From the NCBI RefSeq assembly GCF_900142575.1, contig NZ_FRBI01000041.1, forward strand, positions 1-42,655: a DNA stretch of 42,655 nucleotides, written 5' to 3'. This DNA is from Actinacidiphila paucisporea. GTDB taxonomy: Bacteria; Actinomycetota; Actinomycetes; Streptomycetales; Streptomycetaceae. Position 1 is the first letter of the stretch, and each line of letters begins with the position of its first letter. Both the position numbers and the translations under genes were made by a program. The notes beneath the pieces are model-generated. The model was not told the origin of the DNA and made no database searches. It worked only from the letters and a program-made list of their open reading frames with translations. Below are positions 23,225 to 31,118 of this stretch, one piece after another.

Positions 23225-23250
23225 ACGGCCCGCCGGAATCGGCGGGCCGT
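23225..23250 (-). terminator. Hairpin upstream of the kinase gene
   Basis: Perfect 11-base arms ACGGCCCGCCG and CGGCGGGCCGT around GAAT, 14 bases beyond the stop of the 23264-23491 gene. Strong Streptomyces-type terminator. Confidence 0.8.
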
Positions 23251-23263
23251 GCGGGGCGGTGCG

Positions 23264-23491
23264 TCAGCGGGTGCGGCCGGTCTTCTGCAGCTCCTGCGGG
23301 TGGCACAGGACCGGGGCGATCAGCGGGCCGATGCCCTTGACGGTCCAGCGGCCGCCGGTGAGCGGCCCGGGCGCGACGTCGTCGACGATGACGCCGGTCC
23401 GTCCCGTCGCGCGGGGGTCGTCCGCGCACGAGGTGATCAGCACTTCGTCGCCTGCGGTGAACACAGCACGGTCTCCTTCGGATTCGGTCAT
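23264..23491 (-). CDS. Small conserved protein, unknown
   Basis: 75 residues from ATG 23491, which overlaps the stop of the zinc protein (ATGA). MTESEGDRAVFTAGDEVLIT, then RTGVIVDDVAPGPLTGGRW, then VKGIGPLIAPVLCHPQEL reads as a small SH3/KOW-like beta barrel (V-x-I-x-S, G-R-x-G-V-I). Such barrels bind nucleic acid or proteins; the fold assignment is tentative. Confidence 0.65.
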   Translation of the reverse strand: MTESEGDRAVFTAGDEVLITSCADDPRATGRTGVIVDDVAPGPLTGGRWTVKGIGPLIAPVLCHPQELQKTGRTR

Positions 23492-23973
23492 GCGGCCAGG
23501 TGGTGGCCGGTGCGCGGGAGCGTGTAGTGGGTGGGGTCCGCGGGGACGTCGTCGTGACAGGGCACGCACATTCCGAGGGTTTTCAGCGGTAGGCAGTAGT
23601 AGTACCTGCGGCCGCAGCTCGGGCAGGTCTGCCGCGCGGCCATCGCCTTGTCCAGCGCGACTTCCTTCGCCCACGTCATCGGCCGGACCTTCTTGGCGAG
23701 GTCGATGCGGAACAGCAGCGCCTTGTGCCGGCACTCGGTGAGCGGCTTGAACGAGCACTTCCGGCACTTCAGCTCCGCAGCCGGCCCGTGGCCCCCGGGG
23801 CGCAGACCCATCGCCCGCAACTGGCGGCGCGTGGCAAATTCCGCCTTCGGTGCCGTGTTCCAGTCGTACGTCGGGATCCCGCCAGGGGTGCCGTCGTCGT
23901 ACGGGTCGACGTCGACCAGGCCGTCCGCGACGTCGCCGGCCTTCCCGGCCGGGGTGGCTGCGGGCGCGGTCAC
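23488..23973 (-). CDS. RRQRL-motif-type zinc-binding plasmid protein
   Basis: 161 residues. FATRRQLRAMGLRPGG is the motif after which the actinobacterial RRQRL zinc-protein family is named. Three C-x-x-C type pairs follow: KCRKCSF, TCPSCGRRYYYCL and CVPCHDD, consistent with two zinc ribbons. The PTYDWNTAP just before the motif is also typical. Found mainly on Streptomyces plasmids and integrative elements; molecular role unknown. Overlaps both neighbours by 4 bases, so the three genes from 24113 to 23264 are coupled. Confidence 0.85.
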   Translation of the reverse strand: MTAPAATPAGKAGDVADGLVDVDPYDDGTPGGIPTYDWNTAPKAEFATRRQLRAMGLRPGGHGPAAELKCRKCSFKPLTECRHKALLFRIDLAKKVRPMTWAKEVALDKAMAARQTCPSCGRRYYYCLPLKTLGMCVPCHDDVPADPTHYTLPRTGHHLAA

Positions 23974-24113
23974 CGTAAGCGGCGGGGCCAGGGCGCCGGG
24001 GTGCGGCCCGGGCGGTCGGTGAGGGCTGCGGCGGCCTTGCCGCGGTGCAGCTGCACGCGCAGGATCCGCGGGCGGGGCCGGCCGTCCTTGGCGCGGCGGG
24101 TGCGGAAGGGCAT
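23970..24113 (-). CDS. Very small basic protein
   Basis: 47 residues from ATG 24113, with GGGGGAA upstream, and a 4-base overlap with the next gene. Highly Arg-rich (MPFRTRRAKDGRPRPRILRV, ending PGRTPAPWPRRLR). The ribosome site and coupling support it more than the sequence does. Possibly a nucleic-acid-binding peptide. Confidence 0.5.
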   Translation of the reverse strand: MPFRTRRAKDGRPRPRILRVQLHRGKAAAALTDRPGRTPAPWPRRLR

Positions 24114-24136
24114 CACGAAGTTCCCCCAGGGTGTGG

Positions 24137-24523
24137 TCAGCGGTTGACGACGGGCTTGTCGAGGTCGCGGTGGATCACGTCGACGGGCCAGCCGTACTCG
24201 CGCACGGCGGCCGCGACGTGTTCGGCGACGACGGGGGCGCGGTGCCGGCCGCCGGAGCAGCCGACCGCGGTCGTCACGTCGAAGCCCTCGGTGAGCTCCC
24301 GGTGGGCGTGGAATGCCGCGCCGGTGATGTGCTCGGGGATGCCGGGGGTGCGCAGCACGGTGTCGACCACCGCCTGGTCGCGGGCGGTCATCTCGCGCAG
24401 GGCCGGGTCGATGTGCGGGTCCCGCAGCGGGCGCAGGTCGATGATCATGTCGGCCTCGATGGGCGGTTCGGCGTGCAGGAAGCCGAAGCTGATGACGCAC
24501 AGGCGCCGTTCGGGCTGGGACAT
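24137..24523 (-). CDS. Stand-alone RapZ C-terminal-domain protein
   Basis: 128 residues from ATG 24523 (GAGGAGG upstream). VISFGFLHAEPPIEADMIID and LRPLRDPHIDPALREMTARD, then TTAVGCSGGRHRAPVVAEHV, match the C-terminal domain of RapZ/YvcJ (FGF-K/H, D-x-R-x-L-x-N/D-P-x, and the GC-x-GG-x-HRS/A motif at residues 88-96). In RapZ this domain binds small RNAs and amino sugars; the N-terminal P-loop kinase domain is absent here. Stand-alone copies occur in actinobacterial mobile elements. Role in the plasmid is unknown. Confidence 0.85.
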   Translation of the reverse strand: MSQPERRLCVISFGFLHAEPPIEADMIIDLRPLRDPHIDPALREMTARDQAVVDTVLRTPGIPEHITGAAFHAHRELTEGFDVTTAVGCSGGRHRAPVVAEHVAAAVREYGWPVDVIHRDLDKPVVNR

Positions 24524-24566
24524 GTGGTCCTCCTCAGCGTGGGGCCGGGCTGTCCGGCTCCGTGGC

Positions 24567-24590
24567 CCGCCCCCGGCCCGCGGGGGGCGG
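24567..24590 (-). terminator. GC-rich hairpin between the spd-like and RapZ-C-like genes
   Basis: CCGCCCCC at 24567 pairs with GGGGGCGG ending at 24590, about 24 bases beyond the stop of 24614-25186. Confidence 0.6.
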
Positions 24591-24613
24591 TACGGGGAGG
24601 GACCACGGGGCCG

Positions 24614-25186
24614 TCAGCCGTTGTGCGAGGTGGACTTGCCGAACCACTTGTTCGTGTTGTGGGTCGTGTTGGTGACGTTGTAGGTGTCACCGCCGCCACT
24701 GCGGCTGGCGGGCATCCGCAGGGCGACCAGCAGCACGGCCAGCCCCATCAGTGCGCCACCCGACAGGCCGGCGAGGCTGGAGAGGATCTGGGCTGCGCCC
24801 CACCCGATGCCCGCGGCGGTGATGCCGCCGGCGGCGAGGATCTGAGCGCGGGGGTCGATCAGCGGGCCGGGCGCGGGCAGCGGCTGGGGCGCGGGGATGA
24901 CGGTGGTGTGGAGGTAGCCGGCCGGCAGCGAGTCCTTCGGCACGGCCACGAAGTTGTTGGCGCCGGCGGGGACCCACACCATCGGCTGGTGCTGGTCGAC
25001 GGGGACGACCTGGCCGTTCGCGGCGGGGGCGTCGTAGCGGACCAGGTCGTGGACGCTGGCCATGCCCGCGTCGGAGACGACGGTGACTTCCTGGTCGACG
25101 GTGCCGGGAAGCACGTCCCAGACCTGCTGGGGCCGCTGCGGCGGGATGTAGGGCGCGGGGGTCTGGCGCGCGTTGCGGTAGTCCAC
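24614..25186 (-). CDS. Membrane protein of the transfer region
   Basis: 190 residues from GTG 25186, seven bases behind AAGGAG; an ATG at 25216 is a weaker alternative. A soluble N-terminal half (YIPPQRPQQVWDVLPGTVDQ, EVTVVSDAGMASVHDLVRY, GQVVPVDQHQPMVWVPAG) precedes two adjacent membrane segments (RAQILAAGGITAAGIGWGAA and GALMGLAVLLVALRMP) and a short polar tail with NVTNTTHNTNKWFGK. Proteins of this shape accompany TraB in Streptomyces plasmids (Spd-type spread genes). Assignment as a spread protein is by position. Confidence 0.65.
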   Translation of the reverse strand: MDYRNARQTPAPYIPPQRPQQVWDVLPGTVDQEVTVVSDAGMASVHDLVRYDAPAANGQVVPVDQHQPMVWVPAGANNFVAVPKDSLPAGYLHTTVIPAPQPLPAPGPLIDPRAQILAAGGITAAGIGWGAAQILSSLAGLSGGALMGLAVLLVALRMPASRSGGGDTYNVTNTTHNTNKWFGKSTSHNG

Positions 25187-25222
25187 GGGAGGCTCCTTGG
25201 GTGCCGGGGCGGGCATGGGAAA

Positions 25223-25250
25223 CCCCGCCGGGCCATCGGGCCGGGCGGGG
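25223..25250 (-). terminator. Hairpin upstream of the membrane-protein gene
   Basis: CCCCGCC (25223) against GGCGGGG (ending 25250) with further GGGCC/GGGCC possibilities inside. It lies between 25186 and the divergent small gene at 25417. Confidence 0.5.
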
Positions 25251-25416
25251 CGGGGGTGCGCGTTGTCGTGCGGTGGCCGGTCGGCCTGTCCCGCCGCCGG
25301 GCGCCGCATGGGGGCGGCGGCCGGCGGCCGGGCGGGTGGACCGGAGCGGGCCCCCTGTTGCGGGGCCTGGCTGTGCGTCAGGCTGATGCGGAGCGAGCAG
25401 GGAAGGGGGATCGGCT

Positions 25417-25668
25417 GTGGGGTGGTTCTGGCCGGACAAGCCGATCGTGTGGGATGCCGTGGTCGCCGGGGGGACGATCTACCCGGCGTTCACCGACAAG
25501 CACGGCGTGGCGTTCCTGGACGTCGATGAGGACATCGAGGTGATCATCGACGGGGTGGTCATCGGCGATGAGATCTGGCCCGCGTACGCCGATGAGGACG
25601 GCCGGGTCTGGCTGATCGAAGACGACGACGAAGACGAGTTCGAGGAATACGAGGTCTACGACGACTGA
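25417..25668 (+). CDS. Small very acidic protein, opposite strand
   Basis: 83 residues from GTG 25417, with GGAAGGGGGA upstream. About 30 residues are Asp or Glu and the C-terminus (IEDDDEDEFEEYEVYDD) is almost all acidic. Two imperfect repeats are visible (GGTIYPAFTDKHGVAFLDVD and GDEIWPAYADEDGRVWLIED), each a beta-hairpin-like unit. It is the only plus-strand gene between 16.6 and 36.7 kb. Extreme acidity and repeat structure would suit a DNA mimic, such as an anti-restriction protein, but no known family is recognised. Confidence 0.7.
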   Translation: MGWFWPDKPIVWDAVVAGGTIYPAFTDKHGVAFLDVDEDIEVIIDGVVIGDEIWPAYADEDGRVWLIEDDDEDEFEEYEVYDD

Positions 25669-25682
25669 CTGGCGGCTGCCGG

Positions 25683-25877
25683 TCAGGTGTGGATGCTGGC
25701 GATGGCGTGGGAGACGCCGTCAAGGCCGGACTGGATCGTGGGCGCCATGCCGGTGGAGGCCAGCAGGAACCCGAACAGCACAGCAGCGATGGCGGGCAGG
25801 ACGCGCAGGTAGCCGCCTCGGAGCAGCAGAAGGCAGATGACGGCGAACAGGATGACGCCGGAGACGGTCAGGGCCAC
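25683..25877 (-). CDS. Small membrane protein next to traB
   Basis: 64 residues from GTG or ATG 25877 (MALTVSGVILFAVICLLLLR). Two membrane helices (5-22 and 27-45), then a short periplasmic-side tail ending ASIHT. Conserved in shape among Streptomyces plasmids just downstream of the TraB translocase gene. Likely part of the transfer apparatus; no direct evidence. Confidence 0.7.
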   Translation of the reverse strand: MALTVSGVILFAVICLLLLRGGYLRVLPAIAAVLFGFLLASTGMAPTIQSGLDGVSHAIASIHT

Positions 25878-25923
25878 GGGGAAACTCCCGGTTGGGTGGT
25901 CGGGTCGGTGAACGGTTGCGAGG

Positions 25924-25945
25924 GGGCGCCCCGGGCGGGGCGCCC
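25924..25945 (-). terminator. Terminator after traB
   Basis: Perfect 9-base arms GGGCGCCCC and GGGGCGCCC with a GGGC loop, 25 bases beyond the traB stop. Confidence 0.75.
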
Positions 25946-25969
25946 ACTCGTGTGCTGTGCGGTGTGCGG

Positions 25970-28312
25970 TCAGTCGTCGGTGTCGGCGAGCTGGTAGACG
26001 CCGCGGCTGACCGGCTCGACAAGCCCTTCCTCGCGCAGCGCCGTCATCGTGTTGCTGATGCTGTTGTGCGCGAAGTCGGGCAGCGCGGCGCGGGCCTCCT
26101 TGAGGCTCTTGGGCCCTTCGGCGAGCAGATCCAGGATCTTGTCCCGGATCGTGGCCGCCTTCGGCGCCGGCGCGCTCGCACCCCCGCCGCTGCCGCTGCC
26201 ACTGCCGGAAGAGACGGTGGTGGCGAGCATCGACGGAATGGTGAATCCGCCGTCCTCGGTGGAGGCGACCTGGAGCAGCAGACCCTCGAAGTAGCCGGGG
26301 TTGTCGCGCTGCGCGTAGGCCTCGCCGGCGACCGCGATCTCCTCGGGGGTGAGGGTGACCGGGGGTTCGTCGCCGAAGAGTTCGGCCAGGTCGGTGTAGC
26401 GGCCGTTGGTCTTGTGCGCGTAGAAGGTGCGCATGAACTCCGCCCGGCCGTCGGTGAATACGTAGGCCATGCCCGCGGTGCTGACGCCGTCTTCGTCGTC
26501 CTCACCGTTGAACAGGGCCTCGATCTGCCCGGACTCGTAGATCCGGGCGGGGATGTTCTCCATGGCGAATCCGGGCGGCGCGATGCCGTCCAGGCCCATC
26601 CCGGCGGTGCTGGAGGACAGGGTGCGCATCAGCACGACCATGCCGGCCTTGCCCTGCTGCCGGATCGCCTCCTCATCACCCAAGTCCTTGAGGTGCAGGG
26701 ACTGGACGGCCAGGCGGATGCCGATGCCGACCTTGCGGCCGGTCTTCTGGATGTCGGCGATCAGGATCGCCGCGGTGCGCTTGACCGGCTCGGTGGGGTG
26801 GGACAGCAGACGGTTGATCTCATCCAGGGTGATGTTCAGCAGCGGCCACGGGTCGTTCAGGGCGAAGTCCGCGCGGTCAGCGGACATCCGCTCGCGGTAC
26901 TTCATGACCGCGTGCGCGGCCAGGAGCATGCCGAGCACCTGGCCCTCGTCCTTGGCGAACCAGTCGGTGTTCCCGTCCGCTTCGGGCAGGCTCTTGCCGC
27001 CCTGGAGGTCGCCGACCCAGGACACGACGCCGGAGCGCTTCTCCCCGAGCAGGAGCAGCAGTTGCAGCACGGACTTGCCGGCACCGGTGGCGCCGGCGGT
27101 GATGCCGCGCAGCGCGCCCTGGTCGGGGTCCCACAGCCGCACCTTCGACGGCTTGCCGTCGTGCCGCACGCCGATGCTGATGCGGCCCTTGTCGTCCATG
27201 ACCAGGTCGTCGGGGACGGCCTTGCGGACGTTCATCAGCGGGTTGGTGCGGTAGACGCTGATCAGGGCCTGCCGGATCCCGTCGGTCTCGATGACCAGCC
27301 GGGACGGGTCGTCGATGCCGAGGGCGGAGCAGAGCTTGGAGTGGTCCAGGTGGATCGTCTTGCTGGCTGGGGCGGCGACCTGGAGGACCAGGCGGTCGTT
27401 CTCGGTGCGGTAGCGCAGCAGCGCCACCCCGGGTGCCGCGCCGCCCTGCGCGGCGACGTTCGACGCCCACATCGCGTCCAGGGTGTCGGCCTGGCGGGCC
27501 TGCTCCTGGAGGGTCGGCAGGGCGGTCAGGACCATCCGGCCGGGTCCGGAGCCGAGCAGCGGCTCCAGGGTGACGGTGCCCTCCGGCATGTCGAACGCCG
27601 CGGCGAGCTGCCGCTCGGACAGCGCCGGCACCGCCTTGCCGCGCTGCGCGACCACGATGCACCGGAAGTCGGGGCGGTCGGGCCGGTACTGCTCGAACGC
27701 GGTGAGCTGGGTGTCGGGAGCCACGCCGGCGTCGTGCCACTGGCGGGCGAGCCAGTCGGCATAGGGGCCGTAGCCGGTGGGCTGCGGCCCCTTCTCGCCG
27801 TCCTTGGCCGTGTCCCTCGCGGCGTCGGTGGGCAGCTCGGTGGCCTCGGGGGTGATGCCGCGGCGGCGGGTGATCGGGGCGAGCAGCGCCATCACCGCGC
27901 CCCACGCGGCCGGGGCGACCAGCTCCCACCAGGAGGTGCCGGTGTGGATGACGCTCGCGGCGTAGATGCCGCCGCCGGTCAGGACGGGCAGGCCGGCCTG
28001 GCAGGCGCGCAGCAGCCGGTGACCGTCGATCCGGCCGTCATTGTCGGGCTTGGACGCTTCGTAGATGACCGCGCCGGTCAGTGCGGTGACGCCGATGGAG
28101 CTGAGCAGGGAGGCGGGGCCGGAGTCGAGCTGGGGGCCGATGGCCATGCCCAGCGCGGTCGCGCCGTACGCGATCCGCTCGGTCATGGCCCGGCGCCGCA
28201 CGCGGGCGGCCGGGCTCGCCTTGCCCGGCGCCGGGGTCTTGGTGGCCGCCTTGGCCGGCTGCGGGGCCTTGGTGATGTCGAGGTCCGGGACGGTCGCTTC
28301 GGTGGCGCTCAC
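25970..28312 (-). CDS. traB: TraB/FtsK-type conjugative DNA translocase
   Basis: 780 residues from GTG 28312, with GGAGGAA upstream. Order: basic N-terminus, two to four membrane segments near 50-140 (ERIAYGATALGMAIG, GVTALTGAVIYEA, WWELVAPAAWGAVMALLAP), a linker, and the FtsK motor with Walker A GATGAGKS at about 406-413 and Walker B PLLNITLDEI near 494. A sensor region follows (AVQSLHLKDLGDEEAIRQQG). The C-terminus is a winged helix (IRDKILDLLAEGPKSLKEAR, then GLVEPVSRGVYQL), comparable to the gamma domain that reads plasmid-specific repeats. In Streptomyces one such protein moves double-stranded DNA between mycelia without a relaxase. Candidate target repeats lie at 31996-32437. Confidence 0.93.
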   Translation of the reverse strand: MSATEATVPDLDITKAPQPAKAATKTPAPGKASPAARVRRRAMTERIAYGATALGMAIGPQLDSGPASLLSSIGVTALTGAVIYEASKPDNDGRIDGHRLLRACQAGLPVLTGGGIYAASVIHTGTSWWELVAPAAWGAVMALLAPITRRRGITPEATELPTDAARDTAKDGEKGPQPTGYGPYADWLARQWHDAGVAPDTQLTAFEQYRPDRPDFRCIVVAQRGKAVPALSERQLAAAFDMPEGTVTLEPLLGSGPGRMVLTALPTLQEQARQADTLDAMWASNVAAQGGAAPGVALLRYRTENDRLVLQVAAPASKTIHLDHSKLCSALGIDDPSRLVIETDGIRQALISVYRTNPLMNVRKAVPDDLVMDDKGRISIGVRHDGKPSKVRLWDPDQGALRGITAGATGAGKSVLQLLLLLGEKRSGVVSWVGDLQGGKSLPEADGNTDWFAKDEGQVLGMLLAAHAVMKYRERMSADRADFALNDPWPLLNITLDEINRLLSHPTEPVKRTAAILIADIQKTGRKVGIGIRLAVQSLHLKDLGDEEAIRQQGKAGMVVLMRTLSSSTAGMGLDGIAPPGFAMENIPARIYESGQIEALFNGEDDEDGVSTAGMAYVFTDGRAEFMRTFYAHKTNGRYTDLAELFGDEPPVTLTPEEIAVAGEAYAQRDNPGYFEGLLLQVASTEDGGFTIPSMLATTVSSGSGSGSGGGASAPAPKAATIRDKILDLLAEGPKSLKEARAALPDFAHNSISNTMTALREEGLVEPVSRGVYQLADTDD

Positions 28313-28341
28313 GGTGGTGTTCCTCCTGGAGGCAAAGGGGA

Positions 28342-28368
28342 GGGGCCGCACCCGGCGGGTGCGGCCCC
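28342..28368 (-). terminator. Hairpin upstream of traB
   Basis: Perfect 12-base arms GGGGCCGCACCC and GGGTGCGGCCCC around GGC. Lies between the 28403 gene and traB, 30 bases before the traB start, so it may lower traB expression from upstream transcription. Confidence 0.75.
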
Positions 28369-28402
28369 TTGCTTGCGGTTCGTGCGGCAGTGCGTGCGGC
28401 TG

Positions 28403-28813
28403 CTACCGGACGCGGTAGAAGCCGGGCTTGGCCTGGCGGACCCCGGAGGCGTTCACGGCCTCGTAGATCCCGCGGTACTCGCTCTGGTGGGCGCTGTTGA
28501 AGCCCTGCGCCTTGATCTGCATGTCGTCGGCGGTCGCCGCGAGGTCCCCGGATGCCTGCGCGACCCGCTGCAGGGCCCCGGAGACCTCGAGGATCTGCGC
28601 GGTGTACTTCGGTTCGACTTCGGCGACGCCGCACATCTCCGACAGGCGGCGGGCCGTACCGGAGTTGCGCTCCATGCGGGCCTTGAGGACGAACAGGCCC
28701 TCCTTCAGCATCAGGGCGGCCGCGGCGAGGGTGGTGACCCGCCGGGCCAGGGACAGGAACCCGTTGTCGGAGCCGTCGCCGGCACCGGACGGGAGGTGAA
28801 CGAGATCGCTCAC
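28403..28813 (-). CDS. Conjugation-associated helical protein
   Basis: 136 residues from GTG 28813 (GAGGAGG upstream). Starts MSDLVHLPSGAGDG and is then almost entirely helical (LAAAALMLKEGLFVLKARME, QILEVSGALQRVAQASGDLA, ATADDMQIKAQGFNSAHQ), ending VRQAKPGFYRVR. This SDL-x-x-LPSG start and KPGF end recur in Streptomyces transfer clusters, where the family is often labelled a conjugal transfer protein. It has no motor motif. Co-directional and 11 bases from the large gene upstream. Confidence 0.75.
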   Translation of the reverse strand: MSDLVHLPSGAGDGSDNGFLSLARRVTTLAAAALMLKEGLFVLKARMERNSGTARRLSEMCGVAEVEPKYTAQILEVSGALQRVAQASGDLAATADDMQIKAQGFNSAHQSEYRGIYEAVNASGVRQAKPGFYRVR

Positions 28814-28823
28814 TGGAGCCTCC

Positions 28824-30992
28824 TCAGCCCTCGTTGTGGACCCGCGCGGACGGCACGGCCAGGCCGGCGTCGGCGGTTGCCTGCTGGACGGGCTTGTAGG
28901 CGTCGAACATCGCCTGTTCGGCGGCCTCGCTCAGCTCAGCGGCGGCCAGCGAGCTGACCGCCATCTCGTCGGCCTTGCGGGACAGCACTTCCATGGACTC
29001 CGCCAGCCGCGCCATCGCGGCGCCGGTCAGCTGACCGAGGATGTTGTGCCGCGACAGAAGGTCGATGGCCAGGTCCTCCAGGGCGCCCCGGAGCTGCCGG
29101 GCCTTGGCGGCCAGCCGCACCGATTCGTCGTGGGCACCGAAGGACTGCCCGGTGAGCTTTTCCAGGACGTCCAGGGTGTCGTCCAGCGTGACTTCGGTGG
29201 TGTGCTCGGCCGACATCGACGGCGCCAGGTTGAAGCCCGGCGTGGTGTTGGCAGGCAGCGACATGCCCGCTCCCTTCGTGCTGGTAGGGGCCGCCGCTGC
29301 CGGGCCCGCTTCGGGCGGGGCGGCAGCGGCCGGGCGGGGCGGCGGAATCGCGGCGGCGGCCGGGCGCGCCCTGGGGGGCTTGGCCTCCCAGCGGCGTTCC
29401 TGGTCCCCGGGGTTGTCGGCCCGCTCCACCGTGTACGTCGTGCCGTACGCGGCTTCGGCGGCCATCCCGGCGGCTTCGAACGGGCTGTGTCGCCGGCCGC
29501 CGGACGGACCGGCGCTGTACGTGCCGCCGCCGGTCCAGGCCGCCCGGCGCTTGGTCCAGCGGACGCGGATCCTGCGGCGGGCGCCGGCCCACGGGCTGGT
29601 GGGCCTGCCCGGTGCGGCCGGTCCCTTCCTGCCTCGCTTCCACTTCATCTTCCCGGCCTTCGGTGTCGTGGGCCCGGTCGACGTCGGCGCGCTCGAGGAC
29701 GTCGTGCCCGTCTTGCCCGGTCGGCTCTTGTCCTTCCTCTTGTGCTTCTTCGCCACCGACACCGCAGGCGTCATGTGCTTGCGCCGCTTACGCAGCCGCC
29801 GTTCGGCCTCTGCGCTGATCGCCTCACCAAGCCCGACCCGCTGCTGCGGGCCGCCGCTCTTCCCGGCCTTGGTGAACTTGGTGGGCTTGCCGGTCCCGGT
29901 GGCCTTGCTCTTCGGGCCGCCGGGATTCTTCCTGCTGTTGCGGTGGGGGCTGTTCTTCGGCGGCCGCAGGGTGCCCTTGGGCCTCGACGTCCCGGTGGGG
30001 GACTTCGTGCGGCCGCCGCGGCCCTTCCCGCCAGCGCCGCGTGTGGAGGCGTCGGTGGTGTCCGGGCTGGTCTTGTTGCGCCGCCGAAGCCGCACGCGGC
30101 TGCCGGTGTCCCCGGACTGTGTGGGCTTGTGCACACCGTTGATGCGCTCGCGCCGGGCGCGATCGCGGTCCTTGCGGTCGCTGCGGCCGCCGCCGGGGGA
30201 GTCCTTGCTGGAGGTGTTGCGGGAGAACAGGCCGCCGGGCTTCTTCGGGCTGTTGGGCCCGGTGTTCCGCCGGCGGCCGGGCGGGTCGTTGCGGTTGCCC
30301 GTGGACTTGCGGTCCGGTCCGCTGGTGTTGTTGCGGCGGTTCGGCGAGGTGCCGCCGCCGTTTCCGCTGCGGCCGCCGCCCGGGCCGGTGCGGCCCAGGG
30401 TGCGCCGCGCCCAGTCCTGGCTGGACGGGATGTTCCTGCGCCCACCGCCACCGCCGCCGCGGCCACCACCGGTTCCGGTTCCGCCGGTGCCGGCAGACCC
30501 GTTGTTGGTGCGGCTGCCCCGGCGGGTGGCGTCGGAGACGGCCTGGCGCTGCTCGCGGGTGGCGCGCCGGTTGCTGACGGCGGTGTGGATGCCCCGCAGG
30601 GCGGCCACCGCGACGGCCAGGACCGCGGCCATGGACAGCGCCCCGATTCCTGCGGATTCCCTCTCCGAGGCGTCTGCGGAGGCCGGGCCGCCCAGGGCTT
30701 CGGGTACGAACCCGGGCTGCAGCATGCCCCCGCTTCCGGCCCCTTCCGGGGTGTCGGCGGGGGGCATCGGGGCGCCGGTCGGCAGCGGCGGAACCGGTGC
30801 CGGAAGTCCCGCGAGAGTGTCCAGCGGGGACCGCCGGACCGGGGGTCCGGCGGATTCCGCTTCGTACTGTGCGGGGGCCTCCAGGGCGTCGTCGGACGGC
30901 CCCGGGAATGCCGGTCCGGACCCCGCCCCGCCGGGCGGGGTGAACCCGATCCGCGGGAAGTCGATCACGTTGTTGTCGCCGTCATCGGCCAT
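28824..30992 (-). CDS. Large low-complexity transfer-region protein with one membrane segment
   Basis: 722 residues from ATG 30992, with GGAGGTG upstream. Acidic/Pro-rich N-terminus (NNVIDFPRIGFTPPGGAG), one membrane segment at about 120-145 (GIGALSMAAVLAVAVAALRG), and then roughly 330 residues of Arg/Lys/Gly/Ser/Pro-rich disordered, very basic sequence. A short alpha-helical piece with SPFEAAGMAAEAAYGTTYTV follows, and a structured helical C-terminal domain (VTLDDTLDVLEKLTGQSFGA and on). The frame is intact over 2.1 kb although it is repetitive. A membrane-anchored, DNA-coating role in transfer is suggested by charge and context only. Confidence 0.75.
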   Translation of the reverse strand: MADDGDNNVIDFPRIGFTPPGGAGSGPAFPGPSDDALEAPAQYEAESAGPPVRRSPLDTLAGLPAPVPPLPTGAPMPPADTPEGAGSGGMLQPGFVPEALGGPASADASERESAGIGALSMAAVLAVAVAALRGIHTAVSNRRATREQRQAVSDATRRGSRTNNGSAGTGGTGTGGGRGGGGGGRRNIPSSQDWARRTLGRTGPGGGRSGNGGGTSPNRRNNTSGPDRKSTGNRNDPPGRRRNTGPNSPKKPGGLFSRNTSSKDSPGGGRSDRKDRDRARRERINGVHKPTQSGDTGSRVRLRRRNKTSPDTTDASTRGAGGKGRGGRTKSPTGTSRPKGTLRPPKNSPHRNSRKNPGGPKSKATGTGKPTKFTKAGKSGGPQQRVGLGEAISAEAERRLRKRRKHMTPAVSVAKKHKRKDKSRPGKTGTTSSSAPTSTGPTTPKAGKMKWKRGRKGPAAPGRPTSPWAGARRRIRVRWTKRRAAWTGGGTYSAGPSGGRRHSPFEAAGMAAEAAYGTTYTVERADNPGDQERRWEAKPPRARPAAAAIPPPRPAAAAPPEAGPAAAAPTSTKGAGMSLPANTTPGFNLAPSMSAEHTTEVTLDDTLDVLEKLTGQSFGAHDESVRLAAKARQLRGALEDLAIDLLSRHNILGQLTGAAMARLAESMEVLSRKADEMAVSSLAAAELSEAAEQAMFDAYKPVQQATADAGLAVPSARVHNEG

Positions 30993-31043
30993 ACCGCACC
31001 TCCTTTCCTGAGTTGACAGGCAGTCACCGCATGGGGCACCCTC

Positions 31044-31066
31044 ACGCGCGCGCAACGCGCGCGCGT
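31044..31066 (-). terminator. Alternating CG hairpin upstream of the low-complexity gene
   Basis: Perfect arms ACGCGCGCGC and GCGCGCGCGT around AAC, flanked by CACCC and GGGGTG that extend the stem. It sits between 31119 and 30992, so it may end the upstream transcript. Alternating CG can also adopt Z-form. Confidence 0.65.
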
Positions 31067-31118
31067 CTTGGGGTGTCTCCACCCGGCCTGCCGGGGTGAT
31101 GATGATGAGGAAGAGCCG

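Noticed and set aside
25892..28957. 1021-residue plus-strand open frame
   Set aside because: Lies fully antisense to traB and its neighbour; low-complexity, no ribosome site, no domain.
28836..31016. Plus-strand frames of 656-726 residues
   Set aside because: Antisense to the low-complexity minus-strand gene, which has a clear ribosome site, a membrane segment and a structured C-terminus.
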